64,000 nucleotides of DNA from Mycobacterium sp. KBS0706 (lineage in GTDB: Bacteria; Pseudomonadota; Alphaproteobacteria; DSM-16000; Inquilinaceae): contig NZ_VCCH02000003.1 in the NCBI RefSeq assembly GCF_005938675.2, positions 62,001 through 126,000 on the forward strand. Reading direction: 5' to 3'. This document shows, piece after piece, positions 1 to 7,398 of this stretch. Under the pieces are notes generated by a model. That model was given only the letters and a program-made list of their open reading frames with translations. It was not told where the DNA came from and did no database searches. The stretch's first letter is position 1. Each line of letters begins with the position of its first letter. The position numbers and the translations under genes are program-made.

Positions 1-78
1 ATCGCCGGCGTCTGCCTGGTGATCGGCACGCTGTTCCTGAAGGACACCCGGCACATCGACATCCAGAAGAACCACTAA
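1..78 (+). CDS. C-terminal end of a membrane transporter (probable MFS)
   Basis: Only the last 25 codons are in the window, ending in TAA at 76-78. The translated tail has a hydrophobic stretch (IAGVCLVIGTLFL) followed by a short charged end (KDTRHIDIQKNH). This is how the last transmembrane helix and cytoplasmic tail of MHS-type major facilitator symporters usually look. That is family resemblance only; nothing diagnostic is visible in so short a piece. A strong hairpin terminator follows at 102-131, so this is the last gene of its unit. Confidence 0.5.
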   Translation: MAGVCLVIGTLFLKDTRHIDIQKNH

Positions 79-101
79 CGCCGGAGCTTGTATCGACCGC
101 G

Positions 102-131
102 AGGCCGCGCCCAGAATGGGCGCGGCCTTTG
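102..131 (+). terminator. Rho-independent terminator after the transporter gene
   Basis: A perfect 10-bp GC-rich stem (GGCCGCGCCC at 103-112, GGGCGCGGCC at 118-127) closes a 5-base loop and is followed by TTTGCTTT. It lies 24 bases after the preceding stop codon. The downstream arm ends only 16 bases before the ATG of the response regulator at 144, so it also occupies that gene's leader. Confidence 0.8.
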
Positions 132-143
132 CTTTGGCGGAAG

Positions 144-800
144 ATGACAGACGCCACCCTTGTCCTGATCGCCGACGACCACCCGCTGGTGCGGCGCGCC
201 TTGTCCGAGACGCTGGCCGAGGTAATGTCGCCCGTCCCGGCCGTGATCCAGGCCGGCAGCTTCCCCGAGGTCCTGGCCCTGCTCGGCGACCGCACCGTCG
301 ACCTGCTGCTGCTCGACCTGTCGATGCCGGGCATGAACGGCTTCACCGGCCTGGCCTCGCTGCGCGCCGCCTTCCCCGCCGTGCCGGTGATCATGGTCTC
401 GGCCAATGAGGAGCCCGCCGTGATGCGCCAGGCGATGGAGTTCGGTGCCTCCGGCTACCTGCCGAAATCGACGCCGCTGGCCGAGATCGGCGACGCCATC
501 GAGAGCGTGCTGGCCGGCGGCGTCTGGTTCCCCGAAGCGGCGACCGGGCCGTCCGGTGCGGCGCCGGAACGCAGCGAGCTGACCCGCCGTGTCGCCGAGC
601 TGACGCCGCAGCAGCTGCGCGTCCTGGCCCTGCTGACCGAGGGCAAGCTGAGCAAGCAGATCGCCTTCGAGATGTCGATCACCGAGGCCACGGTGAAGGC
701 CCACCTGTCGCAGATCTTCCGCAAGCTCGGGGTCCAGAACCGGACCCAGGCAGTGATCGCGGTGCGCCAGCTCGGCATCATCGAGCCGACCGGCCACTGA
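144..800 (+). CDS. LuxR/NarL-family response regulator (CrbR/ErdR-like)
   Basis: Two-domain response regulator of 218 residues. The receiver domain (about 1-120) has the acidic pair D11-D12, the phospho-acceptor D58 in a LLLLDLSMPG motif, and a conserved lysine in LPKSTP. The C-terminal domain (about 150-210) is a LuxR-type helix-turn-helix (LTPQQLRVLALL, KQIAFEMSITEATVKAHLSQIF). Phosphorylation should control DNA binding. A hybrid kinase with a sodium/solute-symporter sensor is encoded nearby at 2556-6389. That kinase plus a LuxR regulator is the CrbS/CrbR (MxtR/ErdR) arrangement that activates acetyl-CoA synthetase and acetate use in Vibrio and Pseudomonas; the pairing here is inferred. I chose ATG 144; a TTG at 129 is in frame but lies inside the terminator tail. 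The ribosome site is weak (GGCGGA very close to the ATG). Confidence 0.88.
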   Translation: MTDATLVLIADDHPLVRRALSETLAEVMSPVPAVIQAGSFPEVLALLGDRTVDLLLLDLSMPGMNGFTGLASLRAAFPAVPVIMVSANEEPAVMRQAMEFGASGYLPKSTPLAEIGDAIESVLAGGVWFPEAATGPSGAAPERSELTRRVAELTPQQLRVLALLTEGKLSKQIAFEMSITEATVKAHLSQIFRKLGVQNRTQAVIAVRQLGIIEPTGH

Positions 801-950
801 TCGAGGCCGGCGCGAGGGTGGGAGCCTGCACTCTCGACATGCCACCATCGCCGAAAGGCATGCCCGATCGCATTGACGTCCGGCCGCCGATCCGAACACT
901 GGGGCCGAAGTCGCAGGGAGTTCGGCGGCGGACAGCGTCGGAGTTGAGTT

Positions 951-2543
951 ATGGCGGAAACGCCGGGCCGCAGGCGCCCTTCCGGGGATCGCGAGAGCCT
1001 TTCCGAGTGGCTGATCATCGTCGCCCAGACGGATCCCGCTGCAACGGAGTCCTTCTTCTCCGAAACAGCGGTCGGCTCTGCGGCCGGGACCGGAGACATC
1101 GGCGATCATCCTTCGACATTCGGAGGGCTTGGCGCGGCCCCGAACGACCAGGATGACGACGACGGGCTGGAAACCCCGGGAGCGCCCGAGAATCCCGGCT
1201 CCCCTCCCGAGCAGCCCGATCCCGGCATATTGGCTCTGAACCTCGCCAGCATGCTCTCGCCCATCGAGCTGTTTCGCCAGGCAGAGACGGATGCGAGTCT
1301 GAAACGCGCCATCGAGGCTTCGGACGATACGGAGCTGAAGCAGAAGCTGGCGAAGTGCCGGAGAGTCCAGGACGGCTGGGCCGGGCTGCTGGGGATGCGG
1401 CCGGACGGCACCGACGAAGACTACATGCTGATCGACAAGAACGTGATCACACGGCTGACGCGGACCCTCGATTGCTTGTCGTCCGATCAGCAGAAACTCC
1501 TTTTCGGCGCCGCCAAAAAGATCCGGAACCCTTGGAACCGGGCGGAAGCCCTTGGCAGCTTTGGCCCAGGCCTGTCGGCGCTGACGGAGTTGAAGACGGA
1601 CGTCGTCGATACCGTCCTCAATGCCATACCCGATGACGGACCCAAGGCGGCGGCAATCGGAGGGCTCGGTCCGGGTCTGGCGGCAGTCCCCGAGCGGCAG
1701 GACGAGATCGTGCAGGCCGCGATCGGGTTCGGCTTGGAGGAGCATTGCGCGGACGCTCTCGCCGGTATCGGAGCGGGTGCGGCGGCCCTGACGAAGGCCA
1801 ACCAGGACCTCGTCTTCAACAAGGCCGTCAAGCTTCTGGACGCCCTGTCCCGAGGAAAGGCGATCGGGGGCTTCGGCCCGAGCCTGACGGCGCTGCAGCC
1901 GAAACAGCTGGCGACTCTTGTCGATGCAGTCTGCGGCATGGACGGCCCGTCGCTGGCGGAGGCCGTGGACAGGCTCGGCCCCTATCTGACGGTGCCGCCG
2001 CTGACGGCGGCGCAAGTAAAGAGGGTGGTCGCGGCGGTTTACGCGATGAGCGACGAGGTTTGCCAGGGCAAGGCCATCGGCGGCCTCGGCAAGGGCGCGG
2101 CGCTGGAGCCGGACGATCTGAAGGACCTCGTCAGGAAAGCCACGGAACGCGAGGACCCCGTCACCCACGAGGCAAGGGGAGAGATGTTTCTCGCCGACGC
2201 GATCGGAGGATTCGGTCCCCGCCTTGGAACGCTGGCGCGAGAGCAGCAGGAGACGCTCGTCACCAGTGCCGGCGGGCTGACCCTGGAACCCATGCGCGCG
2301 GCGGTGGCCGGAAAGCTCGGGCGGAGCGCGGGGTCTCTGGAACGGGACCTGCAGGAGACGATCGTCCATATCGCCATCGGCGTCGGCGACCCGCAGCAGA
2401 AGATCATTGCCTTCGGCGGTTTCGGCGAAGGCGGGAACCTGGGAGCCATGGAGCCGGATCTGCTGCAGCTGCTGATGACGGCTGCCGCCAATGAGGACGA
2501 CGACGATACGCGCGCGGTGCTGATCGCAAGCCTCGCCGCGTGA
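951..2543 (+). CDS. Acidic protein with nine ~35-residue glycine-centred helical repeats, function unknown
   Basis: I do not recognise this 530-residue protein. Residues 1-90 are Ser/Gly/Pro/Asp-rich and probably disordered. From about residue 195 to the end there are nine repeats marked by A-I-G-G-F/L-G-P-x-L followed by a helix such as LxPxQxxxLVxxA. The conserved second glycine falls at 205, 240, 274, 309, 343, 380, 422, 457 and 492, a period of 34-35 residues with two longer units. Two amphipathic helices per unit suggest an alpha-solenoid of the HEAT/ARM kind. There is no signal peptide or membrane segment. The start ATG has GGAG seven bases upstream. By eye the GC is several points below that of its neighbours, and the gene sits between a response regulator and its probable kinase, so it looks like a later arrival. 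A secreted effector or a scaffold are both possible; neither is shown. Confidence 0.75.
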   Translation: MAETPGRRRPSGDRESLSEWLIIVAQTDPAATESFFSETAVGSAAGTGDIGDHPSTFGGLGAAPNDQDDDDGLETPGAPENPGSPPEQPDPGILALNLASMLSPIELFRQAETDASLKRAIEASDDTELKQKLAKCRRVQDGWAGLLGMRPDGTDEDYMLIDKNVITRLTRTLDCLSSDQQKLLFGAAKKIRNPWNRAEALGSFGPGLSALTELKTDVVDTVLNAIPDDGPKAAAIGGLGPGLAAVPERQDEIVQAAIGFGLEEHCADALAGIGAGAAALTKANQDLVFNKAVKLLDALSRGKAIGGFGPSLTALQPKQLATLVDAVCGMDGPSLAEAVDRLGPYLTVPPLTAAQVKRVVAAVYAMSDEVCQGKAIGGLGKGAALEPDDLKDLVRKATEREDPVTHEARGEMFLADAIGGFGPRLGTLAREQQETLVTSAGGLTLEPMRAAVAGKLGRSAGSLERDLQETIVHIAIGVGDPQQKIIAFGGFGEGGNLGAMEPDLLQLLMTAAANEDDDDTRAVLIASLAA

Positions 2544-2549
2544 GACGAC

Positions 2550-2564
2550 CCCGCCTCAGGCGGG
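2550..2564. terminator. Small hairpin between convergent genes
   Basis: CCCGCC-TCA-GGCGGG forms a 6-bp stem with a 3-base loop in the 12-base gap between the stop of the repeat-protein gene (2543) and the stop of the convergent kinase gene (2556), extending into the kinase end. No T-run follows on either strand, so termination is only a suggestion from its position. Confidence 0.3.
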
Positions 2565-5500
2565 CGGCGTTTCAGCGGGCGTCGGATGAGCCGCCAGGCG
2601 CTGCACCAGCAGGGCCCGCAGCGCAGCCGGCTTCAGCGGCTTGTGCAGCAGCGGCAGGCCGCGGGTGCGCGCGGCGGCCTTCAGCGCCTCGCTGCGATCC
2701 GCCGTCACCAGCGCGGCCGCCAGCGGATGGCCGATCGCCGCCTCCAGCACGTCGAGCACCTCGAGCCCGGTCTCCATCCCGGCGAGATGGTAGTCCAGCA
2801 GCACCATGTCCGGCGCGCGACCGAGCGGCTGCAGGGCTTCCTTCGCCGCCGCCGCGTCGGTCGCCGCCAGCACGGTGCAGCCCCAGCCCTCCAGCAGCAG
2901 CCGGGTCGCGGTCAGGATGGCATGATCGTTGTCGACGCAGAGGACCAGCCGCCCTGCCAGGTCGGTGGCCGGCGATCGCGGCCGGCGCGTCTCGACCGGC
3001 CGCGCCGCGATCGGCGTCGGCGACAAGGGCAGCACCACCTCGAACACGCTGCCGCGGCCGGGCCAGGAGCGGACGGCGATCCGATGGCCGAGCCGCACCG
3101 CGATACGCTCGACGATGGCGAGGCCGAGTCCGAGCCCCGCCGGCTCATCCTCGCCGCCGGAGCCGAGGCGCCGGAACTCCTCGAAGATGGCGGAGAGCTG
3201 CTCCGGCGGGATGCCCGGCCCGGTGTCCCAGACCTGGATCGCCAGGGCGCCGCCCCGTCGCCGGCAGCCGACCAGCACCGTGCCCTGCCTTGTGTAGCGC
3301 ACGGCGTTGGCGACGAAGTTCTGCACGATGCGGCGGACCAAGGCCGCGTCGGTCTGCACGGCCGCGGTCGACGGGACGACCTTGAGGCGCAGGCCGCGGC
3401 GGCGCGCGATCGGCTCGAAGGGCAGCACCGCCAGGCGCAGGATCTCGTCCACCGCCACCGGCCGCGGCTGCGGCTCGACGGCGCCGGCGTCGAGCTTGGA
3501 GATTTCCAGCAGCGCCTGCAGCAGCTCCTCCACCGCGCCGAGCGAGCTGTCGATATGGCCGACCAGCGAGGCCTCCTGCCGCCGGCCGAGCCGCTCCGCC
3601 AGCGTCGCGGTCAGCAGCCGGGCGGCGTGGAAGGGCTGCAGCAAATCGTGGCTCGCCGCCGCCAGGAAGCGGGTCTTGCCGAGATTGGCCGCCTCGGCCG
3701 CGGCCTTCGCCGCCGCCAGCGCTTCGTTCAGCTCGGTCAGCTCGCGGGTGCGCGCGGCGACGCGGCGCTCCAGCGTCTCGGCGGTCTCGCGCAGCACGGC
3801 CTCGGCCCGGCGCTGCTCGGTGATGTCCTCGTACAGGGTGAAGAAGCCGATGACGCGGCCCTGCTCGTCCCGATGCGGGATATAGGTGCCGCGCGCCAGC
3901 TCGGCCCCGGCGGCGGCGAAGCCGATCTCGAACACCTGGCGCCGCCCGGCCAGGGCCGCGTCGATATAGGGTTTCAGCCGGGCGTAGCGGTCCTCGCCCA
4001 GGGCAGTGCGGATCGACAGGCCGTTGCTCTGCCCCCGCTCCAGCCCCAGCGCCTGCTCATAGGGGCGGTTGGTGAAGCGGTAGCGCTGCTCGCGGTCGAC
4101 ATAGGCGATCAGCACCGGGACATTGTCGGTGTAGATGCGGATGCGCCGCTCGCTCTCGCGCAACGCGTCCAGCGTGGTCACCCTGTCGGTGACGTCGGTG
4201 CAGACCAGGACGAAGCCGCCATCGGGCATCGGGTTCGTCTGCAGCTCCAGCACCCGCCCGTCGGCGCCGCGCCGCTCGTGGCTGTGGGCGCGCCGGCGCC
4301 GCTCCGGATCACGCTGCTCCTCCAGCAGCACCGAGAGGTCGAGGCCGCCGGCCGGTCCCGTCAGCGTCTGCAGCGGCATGCCGATCGCGACCTGCGGCTC
4401 GGCCAGGCCGAGGATCTCGACGAAGCGGCGGTTCCAGGCGGCCAAGCGCAGCTCGCGGTCGAACACGCCGATGCCCTGGCCGATATTGTCGAGCGTCGCG
4501 CTCAGCAGGTCGCGGTTGAAGAGGATCGCCTCCGACGCCTCACGCAGCAGGGTCTGCGACCGGCCGATGGCGGTGCGCTGCCGGCGCATCGTCGCGGCGA
4601 CCATGATGCGGGCCGAGGCGGCGCCGATCGCCCCGCTCAGCAGCCGCTCGGTGTGGTCGGCGAGGTCGCGGTCGCGCAAAGCCGCCACCGGCCCGCCGAA
4701 GGCCAGCTCGGCCCGGTCCGGCCCGATGAAGCGGGCGACCAGGGTCTTCAGATCGTCGAAGGCGGCGGCGCGATGCGTGGCCTGCGGCCGCGGCCGCGCC
4801 TCGACCAACGGGCCGATGAAGGCCTCAGCCTGCTCGCGGTCGCGCTCGCCCGCCTGGGCCCAGCGCGACACGCCGACCAGCAGCGCGGTGTTGAGCGCGA
4901 GGCTCCAGAAGGCGCCGCGGGTCAGGGCGTCGACCTCGTCGCCGATGCCCCAAAGCGCACCCTCGATCCCGAACAGCGGCACCGAGGACACCCAGTCGAC
5001 CCCGGTCAGGGTCGGCGCCAGGAAGACCACGACCCAGACCAGGAATCCCCCCGCCATGCCGGCGAAGGCGCCGTGGCGATGGGCGCCGCGCCAGTACAGC
5101 CCGGCGATCAGCGCCGGCCCCAGCTGGGCCACGGCGCAGAACGCGATCAGGCCGATCGACGCCAGCGGCAGCCGCCCGCCGATCATCGCGTGATAGGCAT
5201 AGGCCAGCAGCAGGATGGCGAAGATGGCGATCCGGCGGATGCGCAGCACGGCGGGGCCGAGGTCGCCGTCGCCGCGCGCGGCCATGCCGCCGCGCAGCAG
5301 CAGCGGCAGCACCAACTCGTTGCTGATCATGGTGCTGAGCGCCACGGTCTCGACGATCACCATGCCGGTGGCGGCCGACAGCCCGCCCAGGAACACGGCC
5401 AGCGACAGCAGCGGGTCGCCCGCCTGCATCGGCAGCGCCAGCACGAACAGGTCGGGGTCTGCGGTGGTACCCAGCAGCAGCAGCCCGGCCACGGCGAAGG

Positions 5501-6389
5501 CCGGGACGAACAGGTTGATGGCGCCGAGATAGGCCGGGAACAACCAGCGCGCGGTGCGCAGATCGGCCGGCCGACCGCTCTCGACCACGCCGACATGGAA
5601 CTGCCGCGGCAGGCACAGGAAGGCCAGCGCCGACATCACCGTGATCGACACCCATTCCGGCCCGACCGAGAAACCCTCCAGCCGCGCCTGCAGCGCCGGC
5701 ACCGACAGCAGCCGCGCCGCCAGGTCGCCCGGCCCGTCGAACATGGCGAAGGTGACGAAGGCCCCGGCGGCGAGGATCGCGCCCAGCTTGACCAGGGATT
5801 CGAAGGCGATCGCCAGGATCATGCCCTGGTGCCGCTCGTTGGCCTGGACGTGCCGGACGCCGAACAGGATGGCGAACACCGCCATGGTCAGGGCGACATG
5901 CAGGGCGGTGTCGGTCCACACCGGCGCGCCCCCTCGCCCCCCCGGGCCGGTGGCCAGCGCGCCGAAGCTGAGCGACACGGCCTGCAGCTGCAGCGCGATA
6001 TAGGGCAGCACGCCGACCAGCGCGATCAGGGTCGCCACCGCGGCGACGACGCGGCTCTTGCCGTAGCGGGCGGCGATGAAGTCGGCGACGGAGGTGATGT
6101 TCTGCTCGCGCGCCACCCGGGTGATCTTCCGCATCATCGGGAAGCCGACGGTGATCACCAGGATCGGCCCGACATAGATCAGGGTGAAGTCGAGCCCGTG
6201 CGACGCGGCCCGGCCGACGCCGCCATAGAAGGTCCAGGAGGTGCAGTAGACCGCGAGCGAGAGGGCATAGACCGCGGGCTCGCGCAGGCCGGAGCGCCAA
6301 TAGGCCGGGCTGCGGTCGCCGATGAAGGCGACGGCGAAGAGCAGGCCGAGATAGCCGAGCGCGATCAGCCACAGCAGCCAGTCAGCCAC
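2556..6389 (-). CDS. Hybrid sensor kinase with SSS transporter-like sensor domain (CrbS/MxtR-like)
   Basis: A 1277-residue inner-membrane protein. Residues 1-510 are a sodium/solute-symporter (SLC5-like) domain with about 13 hydrophobic helices. Two PAS-like domains follow (about 625-735 and 745-860), then a coiled-coil linker. The dimerisation domain has H914 in a SHDLLQP motif. The ATPase domain shows N1024/N1028, DTGPGI at 1055-1060 and GLGLGLAIV near 1085. A C-terminal receiver domain (about 1147-1265) carries D1199. The SHDLxQP motif plus SSS-PAS-kinase-receiver order is that of CrbS/MxtR sensors of acetate or pyruvate status. The start is GTG 6389, with GGGGA about eight bases upstream. 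The likely partner regulator is at 144-800. Lack of a separate histidine-phosphotransfer domain means the internal receiver may modulate the kinase rather than relay. Confidence 0.9.
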   Translation of the reverse strand: MADWLLWLIALGYLGLLFAVAFIGDRSPAYWRSGLREPAVYALSLAVYCTSWTFYGGVGRAASHGLDFTLIYVGPILVITVGFPMMRKITRVAREQNITSVADFIAARYGKSRVVAAVATLIALVGVLPYIALQLQAVSLSFGALATGPGGRGGAPVWTDTALHVALTMAVFAILFGVRHVQANERHQGMILAIAFESLVKLGAILAAGAFVTFAMFDGPGDLAARLLSVPALQARLEGFSVGPEWVSITVMSALAFLCLPRQFHVGVVESGRPADLRTARWLFPAYLGAINLFVPAFAVAGLLLLGTTADPDLFVLALPMQAGDPLLSLAVFLGGLSAATGMVIVETVALSTMISNELVLPLLLRGGMAARGDGDLGPAVLRIRRIAIFAILLLAYAYHAMIGGRLPLASIGLIAFCAVAQLGPALIAGLYWRGAHRHGAFAGMAGGFLVWVVVFLAPTLTGVDWVSSVPLFGIEGALWGIGDEVDALTRGAFWSLALNTALLVGVSRWAQAGERDREQAEAFIGPLVEARPRPQATHRAAAFDDLKTLVARFIGPDRAELAFGGPVAALRDRDLADHTERLLSGAIGAASARIMVAATMRRQRTAIGRSQTLLREASEAILFNRDLLSATLDNIGQGIGVFDRELRLAAWNRRFVEILGLAEPQVAIGMPLQTLTGPAGGLDLSVLLEEQRDPERRRRAHSHERRGADGRVLELQTNPMPDGGFVLVCTDVTDRVTTLDALRESERRIRIYTDNVPVLIAYVDREQRYRFTNRPYEQALGLERGQSNGLSIRTALGEDRYARLKPYIDAALAGRRQVFEIGFAAAGAELARGTYIPHRDEQGRVIGFFTLYEDITEQRRAEAVLRETAETLERRVAARTRELTELNEALAAAKAAAEAANLGKTRFLAAASHDLLQPFHAARLLTATLAERLGRRQEASLVGHIDSSLGAVEELLQALLEISKLDAGAVEPQPRPVAVDEILRLAVLPFEPIARRRGLRLKVVPSTAAVQTDAALVRRIVQNFVANAVRYTRQGTVLVGCRRRGGALAIQVWDTGPGIPPEQLSAIFEEFRRLGSGGEDEPAGLGLGLAIVERIAVRLGHRIAVRSWPGRGSVFEVVLPLSPTPIAARPVETRRPRSPATDLAGRLVLCVDNDHAILTATRLLLEGWGCTVLAATDAAAAKEALQPLGRAPDMVLLDYHLAGMETGLEVLDVLEAAIGHPLAAALVTADRSEALKAAARTRGLPLLHKPLKPAALRALLVQRLAAHPTPAETPPA

Positions 6390-6502
6390 CGCCCGTTCCC
6401 CGCATCCCGCGCCTGATCCTCCCGGTCATGATGCCAGCATAAGCCGGCCGGGGCTCGAGGCCGAGCGTTTCGGCAAGCGAACCCAACCACGGTCGTGCCG
6501 AC

Positions 6503-7171
6503 TTAGCTGCTGTCCGGTATCGACGGTTTCGGCATGGGTTGGCCGGCGTCGGAGCCATCCAACGGATGGGGCCAGCCCGCCGCGGGCTCGTGATCGACAA
6601 CATCCTCGACGGGCTCCACCGGCTCGACGTCCACCGCCTCGCCACCATCGGCCCAGCCGCGCGGCAGCCAGTCCGGGTTCGGCGGACGACCGATCTTGCG
6701 GCAGACCTCGCGCACGAACTCCTCGGGCGACAGGGAGTCGAGCTGCGCGTCCAGGATCTCGTCCTCGACCAGCGTCTCCCGGACCGTCGCCCGGACGTGC
6801 TCGACATCCTCGGCCACATCGGGCGCCGCAGCCGCCTCGGCCACGGCCTCCGCGGCCTGCTCCCGCCGCTGCCGGCGGCGCTCCTCCTCGCCCGAGTCCT
6901 TGCGCTTTTTCTTCCGCATCCCGAAGTCGACGCGGATCCGCTCAGTCATGGCGATCGACAGCCGCATCGAGCGGGAGAGGCGCGATTGCATCAGCGCGTA
7001 GTCCGGCGCATCCGCCCCGCGCGGGCTCTGCTCCTGCTGCCGCACGAGCATCCGCTTGGTGCGGTCATCGACCTCGATCATGCTGCGCAGCATGTCCAGC
7101 GCCCACCCCGTCCACTTCATGTCGGGGTCGGTCGGCCGGATCTCGTCGAAATCGGACTGCGGGCTGCTCAT
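6503..7171 (-). CDS. Hypothetical protein, possibly SOS-regulated
   Basis: A 222-residue soluble protein that I do not recognise. It has a moderately conserved-looking N-terminal half (WTGWALDMLRSMIEVDDRTKRML), a very basic stretch MRKKKRKD, then an alanine/glutamate-rich helical segment (RRRQRREQAAEAVAEAAAA). A proline- and acid-rich tail completes it. It has no signal peptide or membrane helix. A direct repeat GTTC-N7-GTTC, the alphaproteobacterial LexA-box pattern, ends one base before ATG 7171. In-frame starts at 7189 and 7183 would lie inside that box, which favours 7171. No clear ribosome site precedes it, so the message could be leaderless or nearly so. Confidence 0.7.
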   Translation of the reverse strand: MSSPQSDFDEIRPTDPDMKWTGWALDMLRSMIEVDDRTKRMLVRQQEQSPRGADAPDYALMQSRLSRSMRLSIAMTERIRVDFGMRKKKRKDSGEEERRRQRREQAAEAVAEAAAAPDVAEDVEHVRATVRETLVEDEILDAQLDSLSPEEFVREVCRKIGRPPNPDWLPRGWADGGEAVDVEPVEPVEDVVDHEPAAGWPHPLDGSDAGQPMPKPSIPDSS

Positions 7172-7172
7172 A

Positions 7173-7187
7173 GAACGTATCATGAAC
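7173..7187 (-). promoter_or_regulatory. Candidate LexA (SOS) box
   Basis: GAAC-GTATCAT-GAAC on the plus strand reads as GTTC-N7-GTTC for the minus-strand gene that starts at 7171. This is exactly the direct-repeat pattern bound by alphaproteobacterial LexA. A TATTAT sequence at about 7197-7202 upstream could be the -10 element, placing the box across the first transcribed bases. At this GC content roughly one such match could occur by chance in 64 kb, so position is the main support. Confidence 0.5.
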
Positions 7188-7280
7188 AAAGATAGCTCAT
7201 AATACTACTGCGATCGTGTTTTCCGTGGTGGAACAGCGTGTTGCCTTCGCCGCACGCGGGGCCTTCGATACTCCCCAATC

Positions 7281-7353
7281 CGTCATCCCCGCGAAAGCGG
7301 GGATCTGGCAGCGCGCTCACCGGCAGGAGATTCCCGCTTTCGCGGGAATGACG
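7281..7353. repeat. Interspersed palindromic repeat (CCCGCGAAAGCGGG family)
   Basis: A 26-base arm containing CCCCGCGAAAGCGGGG at 7281-7306 is repeated inverted at 7328-7353 as a CCCGCTTTCGCGGG-containing arm ending in GAATGACG. Each arm is itself a palindrome. This GTCATTCCCGCGAAAGCGGGAA motif is a widespread intergenic repeat of proteobacteria. It lies between the end of the oxidase operon (7399) and the LexA-box gene and could form a large hairpin that stops transcription. Confidence 0.8.
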
Positions 7354-7398
7354 ACAAAGGGGTGGGCGGCGTTCGGAAAAGGTCGCGCCGCAATCGGG

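Noticed and set aside
75..2369. A 764-codon minus-strand frame across the response regulator and repeat-protein genes
   Set aside because: The plus strand holds recognisable receiver/LuxR domains and regular repeats; the antisense product has biased composition and no domain.
951..2543. TAL-effector-like DNA-binding repeats
   Set aside because: Repeat length is similar (34-35), but the GG in TALE units sits after the variable residues between helices; here GG belongs to a different AIGGFGP block and no variable di-residue is visible.
2586..6416. A 1276-codon open frame antisense to the hybrid kinase
   Set aside because: Its translation is low-complexity Gln/Arg/Asp/His-rich, as expected from the reverse frame of a GC-rich gene. 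The minus strand encodes a full kinase with every motif in place.
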